Source: UTCHB3 sp002050155
GTDB lineage: Bacteria; Bacteroidota; Ignavibacteria; Ignavibacteriales; Ignavibacteriaceae
Assembly (NCBI GenBank): GCA_030584105.1
Contig: CP129491.1
Coordinates: forward strand, 1,116,001 to 1,180,000
DNA length: 64,000 nt
Direction of reading: 5' to 3'
The notes under the pieces are model-generated. The model was not told the origin of the DNA, did not search any database, and saw nothing but the letters and a program-made list of their open reading frames with translations. Each line of letters opens with the position of its first letter. Within the stretch, counting starts at the first letter, position 1. Positions 51,801 through 60,296 of the stretch are shown here, piece after piece. The translations under genes and the position numbers were made by a program.

Positions 51801-52527
51801 TTGTAAGCGTGATTGTTGTGCCTACAAATTCAGAAGGGTCAATCTGCCCAAGACGGCTTCTTTTCACCAAGTCTTCGTAGGCATCCAGAAACTCTTTGAA
51901 CCCCATTTTATCAGCAGCTTTAATGTTCGGAACCATCAGATTTCGGCTTCCGTCTCTTCTCTGAATATCGATTGCCAGCCCCAGATTTATGTGTTCCCGC
52001 GTAATCAAAATTGGTTTGCCGCCTTTCTCTGAGTAGGCATTGTTCATCACTGGATATTTTTTCGTCGCCTGAACAATCGCCCAGCCAATTATGTGCGTGA
52101 AGCTGACCTTGCCCAATTTTTCACGGGCACGGAACGAGTTTATCAACAAACGGTTCTCTTCTAAGATTTTTACGGCAATCGTTCTAACGGAAGTGGCGGT
52201 AGGGATACTCAGCGAGCTTTCCATATTTTGGATAATTTTAGCCGCACCGCCTGCAAGCACGCGTGTGCTGTCACCGGGTAGTGGCTGTGGCATCGGGAAC
52301 GACCTTACGGCGGCTGCACTTCCTGCATTCAGAACGGCAGCGGCGCTTAGAGCTGCAGCGGTGGTTTGACCTTCGCCCGATTCGCCGGAAAAATATTTTT
52401 TCCACTGCTCAGGAACGGCAGCAGGATTGTCTTTATATTCCTCAAAAAGATATTCTACGAACCAACTGTTCGCACCAAACTCCTCGATAAATTGTTCTTT
52501 ATCTTTGGGTGAACCGTTTTCACTCAT
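48889..52527 (-). CDS. kgd: Fused 2-oxoglutarate dehydrogenase E1 with E2 catalytic domain (KGD type)
   Basis: A 1212-residue multifunctional TCA-cycle enzyme. Residues about 1-50 are the short E1 N-terminal helix region (FIEEFGANSWFVEYLFEEYKDNP). Residues about 90-335 are a dihydrolipoyl-succinyltransferase catalytic domain without lipoyl domain, with TSTYDHRIIQGAESG and catalytic H300. Residues about 360-1212 are the thiamine-diphosphate E1 (GMAHRGRLNVLTNI, HGDSAFAGQGVVAE, GYRRHGHNEGDDP, QFGDFANSAQVIIDNF). This order is that of mycobacterial KGD, which decarboxylates 2-oxoglutarate and, with a lipoyl partner, makes succinyl-CoA. No lipoyl E2 or E3 gene lies nearby. Confidence 0.93.
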   Translation of the reverse strand: MSENGSPKDKEQFIEEFGANSWFVEYLFEEYKDNPAAVPEQWKKYFSGESGEGQTTAAALSAAAVLNAGSAAAVRSFPMPQPLPGDSTRVLAGGAAKIIQNMESSLSIPTATSVRTIAVKILEENRLLINSFRAREKLGKVSFTHIIGWAIVQATKKYPVMNNAYSEKGGKPILITREHINLGLAIDIQRRDGSRNLMVPNIKAADKMGFKEFLDAYEDLVKRSRLGQIDPSEFVGTTITLTNPGTLGTISSNPRLMVGQGTIVATGAIQYPAQFVAMSPEAVSNLGLSKVMTITSTYDHRIIQGAESGLFLGEISAMLMGENDFYEGLFDSLGIPQIPHKWQKDNVPAFNETVVGYEEIAKQGRVRQMINMFRVRGHLIATTDPLGNNNIYHKELDPQFHELTVWDYDRLFLTHDFGGVKTATLRQILDKLQNTYCKNIGAEYMHIQSSDEKTWLQNKMEPEENKPNFDHATKKQILNKLIEAENFEHFIHTRFIGHKRFSLEGLEATIPALDYLLTIAADNNVREIVLGMAHRGRLNVLTNIVGKSYESILAEFEDIVDPESTAGSGDVKYHLGATNKVKTRFRREIGVSIASNPSHLEWVNPVVEGIVRSKQTRANYTDRRHIIPVLLHGDSAFAGQGVVAETINLSQLAGYKTGGTIHIVTNNQIGFTTTPEEARSSVYATDVARIVQAPVFHVNGDDPESVLHCIKIAFEYRQKFKKDVVVDIVGYRRHGHNEGDDPGYTQPILYAKIKQHESVTKIYAQKLVNETTITSEDAENMRKAYIQKLEDALQVVVNIKNKFSGDILFDVNKEAEEEEREVHNTAVSEEVLNEVLIKGSTLPEGFHLHPKLVKFLEKRKELALSKDGLADWATAEFAAFATLLKEKTPVRLSGQDCVRGTFTQRHMAFSDVQDGHEYFPINHIYNDQAKAEILDSNLSEAAVLGFEYGYSTADPKTLVIWEAQFGDFANSAQVIIDNFIVASKEKWNTPNNVVLLLPHGFEGQGPEHSSARPERYLILCAEGNMEVCHLSDPANYFHLLRRQMKKDEQRPLLVMTPKSLLRLPEARSPKQHFLSGSFREFIDDDFVADRSNVRKIMLTAGKIYYELDKFRKEHGFTDVAIIRVEQYYPFESELLKGILDKYPNFNEVFWVQEEPRNMGGWTFLNPRIDELLEGKTKVVYIGRPASASPAVGSYKLSNMQQDAIIRTAFTML

Positions 52528-52657
52528 GATATTTAAAATTCTCTTATTATTTTTTAAATGATCTTTCTTGTATCCTTGCTATTAATTGTATTTTGCCCTC
52601 TCAATTAAGTAGCAGAATTTAAACCTTAAATGTAACTAAATCAACGGAACTTACGAA

Positions 52658-53311
52658 ATGGACAGAGCACATAACGAACAATTGGCGGCTTTAAGAAGAA
52701 ATTATCAGTCCGCTTCTTTAGATATTAATCAGGTAACACAAGATCCGATGAAACAGTTCGAGATTTGGTTTCAAAATGCACTTGATTCTCAAATACTTGA
52801 ACCTAACGCAATGGTGCTTTCAACCGTTTCCGGGTTGGGTGTGCCTTCTTCAAGAACTGTGCTGCTGAAAAGGCTTGACCCCACCGGGTTTGTTTTCTTT
52901 ACAAACTACGAAAGTGAGAAGGGATTGGATATTAGTGATAACCCAAATGTTGCCCTGCTGTTCCTTTGGTTAGACCTCGAACGGCAGGTGCGGGTTAACG
53001 GTATTGCCGAAAAAATTTCACGCGAGGAATCTGCCGCATATTTTAACTCACGACCGCATGATTCAAGAATTGGCGCCTGGGCTTCACCACAAAGCAAAGT
53101 AATTGCAGACCGCGCTTTCTTAGAGAAAAGTTTCGCCGAATATAAAGAGAAATATCCGGGTGAAGTGGTGCCACTCCCGCCTTTTTGGGGAGGCTTCAGG
53201 GTGGTGCCAAATTCAGTTGAGTTTTGGCAAGGGAGGCAAAACCGCCTTCACGACAGAATTGTTTACAAAAAACATGGCAGCGGCTGGAGAATTGAAAGGT
53301 TGGCACCGTAA
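52658..53311 (+). CDS. pdxH: Pyridoxamine 5'-phosphate oxidase
   Basis: A 217-residue FMN enzyme making pyridoxal 5'-phosphate. Family segments: MVLSTVSGLGVPSSRTVLLKRLDPTGFVFFTNYESEKG (FMN site), ALLFLWLDLERQVRVNG, YFNSRPHDSRIGAWASPQS, and the C-terminal signature FWGGFRVVPNSVEFWQGRQNRLHDRIVY. Normal length. It is divergent from kgd across 130 bases. Confidence 0.96.
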   Translation: MDRAHNEQLAALRRNYQSASLDINQVTQDPMKQFEIWFQNALDSQILEPNAMVLSTVSGLGVPSSRTVLLKRLDPTGFVFFTNYESEKGLDISDNPNVALLFLWLDLERQVRVNGIAEKISREESAAYFNSRPHDSRIGAWASPQSKVIADRAFLEKSFAEYKEKYPGEVVPLPPFWGGFRVVPNSVEFWQGRQNRLHDRIVYKKHGSGWRIERLAP

Positions 53312-53505
53312 TGACTGGCGAACCACTCAACTGATCGGTTGATAAATAAAAAAGCTTGGGTAGAATCTCCCTTTTTTAACGCTGCTTATCTGACTGATGA
53401 ACATGGAAAATATTTTGGCGAACTACTCTTTTAACCCCGGATATCAGGAAGTAAAACCACTTCGCCGATGATATAATAAGTACACAGAATAATAAAGGAA
53501 ACTAA

Positions 53506-54363
53506 TTATACCGGTAGCGGTTTCCGCCTTCTTCTTTTTTCCACCATTATAGTTCTGAACGCAATTGCGGCAATTATTACTGCCCCGCCGACGATTGCCC
53601 AGAATGATGGCTCTTCACCATACCCGATGAAAACCCACACCGGGTTAAGAACGGGTTCTATCATCGCTAAAAGAGAGGCTTCTATTGCTTCAACCCGGTT
53701 AATACCGTAACTGAATATTACATATGCAATTCCTATCTGGAATATCCCAAGGTAACCCACCATCAAAAGATCGTTCAGGGGAAAAGATTCCAAGCCGATT
53801 AGCGAGAAAGAAACAGCAATGACCACAAAAAGGTTGCCGTAAAATATCGTGCTGAATTTGTACTCTTCACCCGATTTCCTCATCCCGAGAAACATAAAAG
53901 TAAGGCAAATGCCTGATATAAGCGCAAAACCGTTTCCCTGCAAATCCCCCGCTGAGAGTTTACCGACGAAAAAGAGCGCCATACCCAGAAAAGTGAAAAT
54001 TATCGTAACCAAATTTATCCGCTCAAACTTTGTTTTTAGCAATATTGGCTCAAGGATGAGCACATAAATCGGTGCTGTATATTGCAGAAAAATTGCGTTA
54101 GCTGCTGTGGTTAATTTGGTTGCTACAACAAAAAAGATCAGAACCCCGGCATAGCACAACCCTGTTAGTAACGACCATTTGTTGAACTTCAACGCTTCTT
54201 TCCTGAACATTATTAAAATCACCAAACCGGCGAACAACGATCGGAAAAACGAAAGCTGAAGAGAATTAAGAGAAACAAGTTTAATGAACAGCCCGCCCGT
54301 GCTCCACAACAATGCAGCAACTACAACGGTTAATATTCCTTTTCTGTGGTATGAAAGTTCCAA
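53506..54363 (-). CDS. EamA/DMT-family permease
   Basis: A 285-residue membrane protein with ten hydrophobic helices in two repeated halves of the drug/metabolite transporter type. Patterns: LLWSTGGLFIKL, LSFFRSLFAGLVI, ANAIFLQYTAPIYVLIL, and in the second half GIAYVIFSYGINRVEAIEASLLAMIEPVLNPVWVFIGYGE. It probably exports a small metabolite. It ends with a short basic tail (KRRRRKPLPV). Substrate is unknown. Confidence 0.88.
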   Translation of the reverse strand: MELSYHRKGILTVVVAALLWSTGGLFIKLVSLNSLQLSFFRSLFAGLVILIMFRKEALKFNKWSLLTGLCYAGVLIFFVVATKLTTAANAIFLQYTAPIYVLILEPILLKTKFERINLVTIIFTFLGMALFFVGKLSAGDLQGNGFALISGICLTFMFLGMRKSGEEYKFSTIFYGNLFVVIAVSFSLIGLESFPLNDLLMVGYLGIFQIGIAYVIFSYGINRVEAIEASLLAMIEPVLNPVWVFIGYGEEPSFWAIVGGAVIIAAIAFRTIMVEKRRRRKPLPV

Positions 54364-54489
54364 ATGGTTTTCGAATTAATAATAAGAGGCTTTAATAAAA
54401 ATAATTTATGAATAGTATATGCAAATTTAACGCTTTTTCACCCCTTTTCTATCTGAAAGTAATTTTATTTTAAAATATTTTCACAAAAT

Positions 54490-54518
54490 GGAAACTTAAA
54501 TTTGCTTTTTAAGTTTCC
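54490..54518. promoter_or_regulatory. Inverted repeat, probable TetR operator
   Basis: GGAAACTTAA and TTAAGTTTCC form a perfect 10-bp inverted repeat with a 9-base spacer, 54 bases before the tetR start. A further half-site-like TTAGTTTCCG follows at 54551. The size, symmetry and position fit an operator for the TetR protein next to it. Confidence 0.65.
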
Positions 54519-54571
54519 GTACATTATTTTTGAAACCGTTATCTATAAATTTAGTTTCCGACTTAAAAAAA

Positions 54572-55195
54572 ATGAATCAACAAAAAGACGACATAATCAA
54601 CTTCGCCCAACAACTGTTTTTAGAAACAGGTTTCTCAAATGTTAAGGTTGACGACATTGCCGCAGGCATGAAAATCAGCAAAAAAACGATCTACAAGCAC
54701 TTCAAATCGAAAGAAGAACTGTTGGAGCTTGCGTTCCACAGGTTTCTTTACGATTCCCGTGATTTTATTTTTGCTACACTTCAGGAGGATAGTTCATCTG
54801 TTGTAAAATTAGTATTAATTCTCAACAGGATGATACGGCAAACCGCAAGGATTTCCAATGCGTTCCTCGCAGATCTTCAAAATGACATGCCGGAGCTTTG
54901 GAAGAAATTTGAACACTTCAGAAATAATATGATTAGCAATGTGCTTACAGAAATTTACTCTGCCGGAATTAAGGAGGGATATGTAAAACACTTCAAAGTC
55001 CCGATTTTACTTTCTGTTTTTATCGGCGGGCTTAAAGAAATACTCAACAGCGAGTTCCTGAACAGCCAGGGGCTAACCTTCAAAGAGTCCCTCGCCGAGT
55101 TTTACAAATTTATTACAAGTTCAATCCTCACCGATAAAGGTAGAGAAGAGTTTTCTAACCTATATTTTGGAGCATTATACGATGAAAAAATATAA
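54572..55195 (+). CDS. TetR/AcrR-family regulator of the efflux operon
   Basis: A 207-residue repressor-type protein; the ATG at 54572 is preferred over a TTG 42 bases upstream because it starts right at the DNA-binding domain. The N-terminal HTH is FAQQLFLETGFSNVKVDDIAAGMKISKKTIYKHFKSKEELLELAF. The rest is the helical ligand-binding domain. It is the first gene of a run with an HlyD protein, two ABC ATPases, TolC and two permeases, the order seen in the E. coli cecR-ybhGFSR operon. It probably represses the run through the inverted repeat upstream. Confidence 0.87.
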   Translation: MNQQKDDIINFAQQLFLETGFSNVKVDDIAAGMKISKKTIYKHFKSKEELLELAFHRFLYDSRDFIFATLQEDSSSVVKLVLILNRMIRQTARISNAFLADLQNDMPELWKKFEHFRNNMISNVLTEIYSAGIKEGYVKHFKVPILLSVFIGGLKEILNSEFLNSQGLTFKESLAEFYKFITSSILTDKGREEFSNLYFGALYDEKI

Positions 55196-56159
55196 TATTT
55201 TCATCCCTTTGGTGGTTTTTTCGGTACTTCTTTACTCAGGTTGTTCCGAGGAAGAAGACCCCACTCAGATCAAATTGTCAGGTAATCTTGAAGCAATCAG
55301 CGTTACCGTTAGCTCACAACTGCCCGGGCTTATAACCGAGTTTCCCTACGAAGAAGGGGATGAGGTGAAAGAAAATGATACACTCGTTAAGATTGACGAC
55401 TCGAACCTTCTTCTTCAGTTGAATAAGGCGTACGCCGGAATTGGTGTGCTGGATGCGCAATACTCGCTGCTTCGCAACGGTGCAAGAAAAGAAGATATTA
55501 ACCAGGCGCAGGAAATGGTGAACCAGCTCGAAACCAATCTTTCGGCAGCGGAAACTGATTTCGCAAGAGTTGCCTCACTTTATGACAAAGGCACCTTTAC
55601 CAAAAAACAGTACGACGATGCGGAAACCCGTGTTAAAGTTATCAAGTCACAGCTGGAAGCGGCGAAGGAAAATCTCGCTAAGGTTAAAACTATCGTGCGT
55701 CCCGAAGAACTGCAAACAGCCGCTGCCAGAAAAAAAGAAGCTGAAGCAGGTATTGAAGTTATTAAAAACTCGATACAGAAATGTTACATAGTTTCCCCCA
55801 TCACAGGCAGGATAGTTAAAAAGCACATCCGCAAGGGTGAAACTGCAGGGGCGCTTACCTCGCTTGCCAAAATCGCAGCTACAGACGAGCTGGATTTGGT
55901 GGTTTATGTCGGTGAAAAAGATTTGGGCAAGATAAAGGTTGGGCAAGAGGCAAATATTACGATCGATTCATATCCGGGCAAAACATACCCCGGCAAAATA
56001 ACCTTCATTTCTCCTGAAGCATCTTTCACTCCGAAAAACATACAAACATCGGATGAAAGAACAAGGCTGGTTTATGAAGTGAAGATAAGGGTGAAAAACA
56101 CAAACAACGAACTTAAAGACGGAATGCCGGCAGATGCTTCCATAAAATTAAATAAATGA
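55182..56159 (+). CDS. HlyD-family membrane fusion lipoprotein
   Basis: A 325-residue periplasmic adaptor. The start at 55182 is chosen because it opens a lipoprotein signal (MKKYNIFIPLVVFSVLLYSGC) with TTGGAG upstream; it overlaps the tetR end by 14 bases. It has a barrel-sandwich half-motif (LSGNLEAISVTVSSQLPGLI), a long coiled-coil hairpin (about 75-185) and the closing half-motif ITGRIVKKHIRKGETAG. A beta-barrel domain ends the protein. It links the inner-membrane ABC transporter to the TolC-like channel, like YbhG. Confidence 0.9.
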   Translation: MKKYNIFIPLVVFSVLLYSGCSEEEDPTQIKLSGNLEAISVTVSSQLPGLITEFPYEEGDEVKENDTLVKIDDSNLLLQLNKAYAGIGVLDAQYSLLRNGARKEDINQAQEMVNQLETNLSAAETDFARVASLYDKGTFTKKQYDDAETRVKVIKSQLEAAKENLAKVKTIVRPEELQTAAARKKEAEAGIEVIKNSIQKCYIVSPITGRIVKKHIRKGETAGALTSLAKIAATDELDLVVYVGEKDLGKIKVGQEANITIDSYPGKTYPGKITFISPEASFTPKNIQTSDERTRLVYEVKIRVKNTNNELKDGMPADASIKLNK

Positions 56160-57094
56160 TGAACAATCCGGAAAGACCAAAAGCCATTTCGATTAAAAAC
56201 CTCGTAAAAAACTACGACGAGGTGGAAGCAGTGAAAAACATCTCTTTAGAAATTGAAGAGGGTGAAATGTTTGGGCTGGTAGGTCCCGATGGTGCCGGAA
56301 AAACGACTTCGATCAGGGTGCTTTGCGGGTTGCTTCACCCAAATTCCGGTTCTGCTGCAATTTTTGGAAAGGACACTGTGAAAGAGCGGCGAGTGGCTCA
56401 GCACTTCATCGGCTATCTTTCCCAGAAATTTTCTCTTTATGGTGATCTTTCAGTGGATGAAAACATCGCTTTTTTCGCCAAAATACACAAAGTGAAAGAT
56501 TTTAAGGAGCGAAGGGATTATCTGTTGGAGATGATGAGGCTTGCGAACTTCAGAAAGCGCGCCGCCGAAAAGCTTTCCGGTGGTATGAAGCAAAAACTGG
56601 CTCTGGCCTGCTCGCTCATTCACAAACCAAAACTGCTGATTCTGGATGAACCAACGACAGGAGTTGACCCTGTTTCAAGACGCGACTTCTGGAAGATTAT
56701 CTCTTCGCTTAATAAAGAAGGGATGACTATCCTGCTTACCACACCATATCTTGATGAAGCCGAAAGGTGTTCGAGAATCGGTTTAATGAACGACGGGAAA
56801 ATAATCGCTTTGGGTGAACCAAAAGAGGTAATAAACTCAACGGATATGGTGGTGCTCGAAGTTTTTACACCGAAAATTCGGGAGTCTGAAAAAGTGATTA
56901 AAAATAACACAAATTTTGAGCCGCAGGCTTTCGGAGACAGGCTTAACATACTGACGAAAGACCCCGAAGAGGCGTTCAAAATTGTCGCCGAAACATTAAA
57001 GAAACACGGATTAGAAATTATTGAAAAAAGGGTTAAAGCCCCTTCTTTAGAAAATATTTTCATACACATAGTTACCCAAACTACAGGAAATTGA
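56156..57094 (+). CDS. ABC transporter ATP-binding protein 1 (YbhF N-half-like)
   Basis: A 312-residue ATPase. Walker A GPDGAGKTT, Q-loop near YLSQKFSLYGDLS, signature LSGGMKQK, Walker B LLILDEPT. The switch region reads LLTTPYLDEAERC, so the usual His is Pro-Tyr. That variant is also known from the first half of YbhF-type proteins. A C-terminal domain of about 80 residues follows. The start overlaps the HlyD stop (ATGATGA). It probably forms an asymmetric pair with the second ATPase at 58420. Confidence 0.9.
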   Translation: MMNNPERPKAISIKNLVKNYDEVEAVKNISLEIEEGEMFGLVGPDGAGKTTSIRVLCGLLHPNSGSAAIFGKDTVKERRVAQHFIGYLSQKFSLYGDLSVDENIAFFAKIHKVKDFKERRDYLLEMMRLANFRKRAAEKLSGGMKQKLALACSLIHKPKLLILDEPTTGVDPVSRRDFWKIISSLNKEGMTILLTTPYLDEAERCSRIGLMNDGKIIALGEPKEVINSTDMVVLEVFTPKIRESEKVIKNNTNFEPQAFGDRLNILTKDPEEAFKIVAETLKKHGLEIIEKRVKAPSLENIFIHIVTQTTGN

Positions 57095-57095
57095 A

Positions 57096-58418
57096 ATGAA
57101 ACGCATCTTATCATTCCTAACGGTTTTCACATTCTTCCTTGCAACCGGTCAGGTCTATTCGCAACGCATGACCCTGCAAGAGTGTATTTCTGAAGGAATC
57201 GCAAATAGCAAAACTTTGATGATAGGAAATTCCGAGATCGAAAAAAGTAAATCCAGGCTGAAAGAAGTTTCGGCTTCAAAGCTGCCGAAAGGGCTGCTTT
57301 CTGCTTCTTACACCCGACTTAGTGAAATACCAAATTCTGAAATTAAGGTTCCGATGTTTCCGAACCCGATTACAATTCAAGAGCCTCTGTTTAACAGTTA
57401 TCAACTGAAATTGAATGTAACACAACCGATTTTTTTGGGCGGAAAAATCTCCAATGCCGAAGAAGCTGCTGAATTTAACATCTCTGCAAATCAGGCTAAT
57501 CTGGATGTGAAAAAGAACGAAGAGGCTATGAAAATTGTAAACGCATGGTTCAGCCTCGCAGCTGTTAACGAACAGATTAAGATTATTGATGAGAACCTTG
57601 CTCTGCTGAATAAAAGACTGGCAGACGCAAAACAACTTTTCGATCACGGCTTGGTTACCAAAAACGATCTTTTAAAAATCGAAGTGCAGATATCAACTGT
57701 AACTTCAAAGAAAATTGACCTCGCCACCGCGCAAAAAACCGCAAAGGGCGCCCTTAACATGCTGATGGGAAGAAGCGTAACCGCACCGCTTGAAATTGCA
57801 GAACCTGTTTTGGATCAGCCCGGCTCTATCCCCTCTTTCGATGAGGCGGTTAACACAGCACTTATTTCGCGGAACGAATTTGCAGAGCTTGATCTGAAAA
57901 AAGAAGCACTTAAAAAGAATTTAGATGCTACTAAATCGGCCTACTATCCCGAGGTATTTCTGAGCACCAATATCTATTACTCTAACCCTAATCAAAGAAT
58001 CTTCCCGATGAAAGATGAATTTAAGGCTACTTGGGACCTCTCGTTGATTATGCAATGGTCGATTTGGGATTGGGGGAGCACTTCAGCAAAGGTTGACCAA
58101 ACAATTGAGACCATTAACGGGCTTTCTGCAACAAAATCGTTGCTTGTTGACGCAGTTTCCAACGAGGTTTACAGATGTATCAACAACTTAGAAAACGCAA
58201 AAGAGCAGTTGGAAAATCTTTCCGTTACCCTGAATCAGGCAAACGAAAATTACAGATTCACTTCCGAAAATTTCAAAGGAGGTGTTGCAACCGCAACTGA
58301 CCTTATGGATGCCGATACAATTCTGTTTAACGCTAAAACCAATGTTCAACTGGCAAAAATTAAGCTTTCGCTCTCTAATTTTGAACTTTTAAGAGCAATC
58401 GGAAAAAAACTTTACTAA
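57096..58418 (+). CDS. TolC-family outer-membrane efflux channel
   Basis: A 440-residue protein with a signal peptide ending near QVYSQ. Two similar halves of long alpha-hairpins form the periplasmic tunnel (for example INEQIKIIDENLALLNKRLADAKQLFDHGLVTKNDLLKIEVQ) and short beta segments form the barrel (QLKLNVTQPIFLGGKIS, FKATWDLSLIMQWSIWDWG). It starts one base after the first ABC ATPase, and the second ATPase starts one base after it, so all are co-transcribed. It supplies the exit duct for the operon's pump. Confidence 0.92.
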   Translation: MKRILSFLTVFTFFLATGQVYSQRMTLQECISEGIANSKTLMIGNSEIEKSKSRLKEVSASKLPKGLLSASYTRLSEIPNSEIKVPMFPNPITIQEPLFNSYQLKLNVTQPIFLGGKISNAEEAAEFNISANQANLDVKKNEEAMKIVNAWFSLAAVNEQIKIIDENLALLNKRLADAKQLFDHGLVTKNDLLKIEVQISTVTSKKIDLATAQKTAKGALNMLMGRSVTAPLEIAEPVLDQPGSIPSFDEAVNTALISRNEFAELDLKKEALKKNLDATKSAYYPEVFLSTNIYYSNPNQRIFPMKDEFKATWDLSLIMQWSIWDWGSTSAKVDQTIETINGLSATKSLLVDAVSNEVYRCINNLENAKEQLENLSVTLNQANENYRFTSENFKGGVATATDLMDADTILFNAKTNVQLAKIKLSLSNFELLRAIGKKLY

Positions 58419-58419
58419 T

Positions 58420-59160
58420 ATGTATGCAATTGAAGTAAAAGGACTTACAAAAAAATTCGGGGACTTTGTCTCCGTTGATAATGTTTCTTTTTCGATCCCG
58501 CCCGGCACAGTTTTCGGTTTTCTTGGAGCAAACGGCGCCGGAAAATCAACCACAATAAAAATGTTGTGCGGAATGCTTGAACCCACTTCGGGCGACGCCT
58601 TAGTGGGTGGGTACAGCATTACTAAAGAACCTGAGAAAGTGAAAAATCAAATCGGCTACATGTCCCAAAAATTCAGCCTGTACAACGACCTTACGGTTGA
58701 AGAAAACATCAATTTCTTCGGTGGTATTTATGGGCTGCGAAGGAAAGAATTAACCGAGCGAAAAGCCCGGGCACTGAAAGTTTCGTGGTTGGAGGGGAAA
58801 GAAAAAATACTGACGGGAAGCCTGCCCGGCGGAATAAAACAGAGATTAGCTCTTGCAACTGCAGTTATTCATAAACCCGGAATTGTCTTTTTGGATGAAC
58901 CCACAAGCGGTGTTGATCCCGTTTCGAGGCGTGCCTTTTGGGAGCTGATCAATCAAATTGCTGAAGAAGGGACAACGGTTCTGGTTACAACCCACTATTT
59001 GGAAGAGGCGGAATATTGCGCAAATATTATTCTGATTAACGCCGGAAAAATTATTGCGGAAGGTTCACCAACGCAGTTGAAAAGCAAATATGCGCTTCCC
59101 GAGCAACCGCACCCAACTCTTGAGGATGTTTTTATCAATCTGATTGAAGGGATTTACTGA
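58420..59160 (+). CDS. ABC transporter ATP-binding protein 2 (YbhF C-half-like)
   Basis: A 246-residue ATPase with Walker A GANGAGKST, Q-loop YMSQKFSLYNDLT, signature LPGGIKQR (Pro for Ser), Walker B IVFLDEPTSGVDPVSRR, and the normal switch His in LVTTHYLEEAEYC. It corresponds to the second ATPase half of YbhF, encoded here as a separate gene with tolC between the two halves. Confidence 0.92.
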   Translation: MYAIEVKGLTKKFGDFVSVDNVSFSIPPGTVFGFLGANGAGKSTTIKMLCGMLEPTSGDALVGGYSITKEPEKVKNQIGYMSQKFSLYNDLTVEENINFFGGIYGLRRKELTERKARALKVSWLEGKEKILTGSLPGGIKQRLALATAVIHKPGIVFLDEPTSGVDPVSRRAFWELINQIAEEGTTVLVTTHYLEEAEYCANIILINAGKIIAEGSPTQLKSKYALPEQPHPTLEDVFINLIEGIY

Positions 59161-59161
59161 G

Positions 59162-60295
59162 ATGTTTTCAACGATGGTTACAGTTGCAATAAAAGAATTT
59201 AAGCACCTTTTACGGGATAGAAGATTCCTGCTGATCTTAGTGTTATTCCCGGTTTTAATGCTTGCATTTTTCGGGTATGCAGTTAATTTTGATGTTAAAA
59301 ATATCAAATTAGCTATACTCGATTTGGATAAATCGGTTTCAAGCCGAAAGTTAATTTCTGAAACGACAGCAACGGACTATTTTACCGACCCTGTTTACAT
59401 TCAAAGCAGTGACGAAATAAGGAAACTGCTTGATTCGAAAGAAGTGCACGCTGTTATTACCATACCGAAAGACTTTGAAGATTTCTTAGAAAGGAACGAA
59501 ACGGCTACAATTCAATATTTGGTGGATGGGGTTGACGCAAACTCGGCTAAAATTATCTCTAATTATTTGGACGCTGCAATTAACTCGTTTAACGGAAAAC
59601 TTCAGAAAGAAAAACTTTCCAAATTAGGGATGAAAATCAGCCCACCGGTTAATATTTCACCCAAAATTATGTATAACCCCGAGTTGAAAAGCTCTTTATT
59701 TTTTATTCCGGGGCTTATTACGATGATTTTAACCATCACTTCGGTTATCAGTGTTTCACTTTCATTAGTTAAAGAGAACGAAAACAACACGATTGAGCAA
59801 ATTAAGGTATCCCCGGTTTCAAATCTTTCTATGTTGCTCGGCAAAATTTTCCCCTATCTTATTATTGCGTACATCAACGCAGCGATGATCTTAGTTGTGG
59901 GCTATTTCCTGTTCGGTGTTGAAGTGCAGGGAAGTTATTTTGACCTGATTTACGCAATTTTTATCTTTTTGTTGGCGGCAACTTCGTTGGGTTATTTAGT
60001 GTCGGTTATTTCCCCTTCAACGCAGGTAGCATTTACTTTCGGAGCATTTGTTTCGATGTTGCCCTCTTTGGTGCTTTCCGACTTTATCTTCCAGGTGGAA
60101 AGCATGCCTATGATAATTCAAATTTTCACGAACCTTACACCGGCAAAGTTTTTTAACAAGATTATTCGTGCAATAATTCTTCGGGGAACGGGGTTCGAAA
60201 CCTACAGCTCGCAGGTTTATTATCTTTTGATTTTCTCAGCAATTACGATTCTGTTAAGCCTTGCTATCGCTTTCAGGAAAGAGAGGAAAACTTAA
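59162..60295 (+). CDS. ABC-2 type permease 1 (YbhS-like)
   Basis: A 377-residue membrane protein starting right after the ATPase stop. One N-terminal helix (about 20-45), a periplasmic domain (about 50-175) with KVQ-type VDGVDANSAKIISNYLDAAI, then five helices (about 185-370) including VSLSLVKENENNTIEQIKVSPVS and the Pro/Phe-rich loop near FIFQVESMP. It forms the transport channel with the next permease. Confidence 0.92.
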   Translation: MFSTMVTVAIKEFKHLLRDRRFLLILVLFPVLMLAFFGYAVNFDVKNIKLAILDLDKSVSSRKLISETTATDYFTDPVYIQSSDEIRKLLDSKEVHAVITIPKDFEDFLERNETATIQYLVDGVDANSAKIISNYLDAAINSFNGKLQKEKLSKLGMKISPPVNISPKIMYNPELKSSLFFIPGLITMILTITSVISVSLSLVKENENNTIEQIKVSPVSNLSMLLGKIFPYLIIAYINAAMILVVGYFLFGVEVQGSYFDLIYAIFIFLLAATSLGYLVSVISPSTQVAFTFGAFVSMLPSLVLSDFIFQVESMPMIIQIFTNLTPAKFFNKIIRAIILRGTGFETYSSQVYYLLIFSAITILLSLAIAFRKERKT

Positions 60296-60296
60296 A

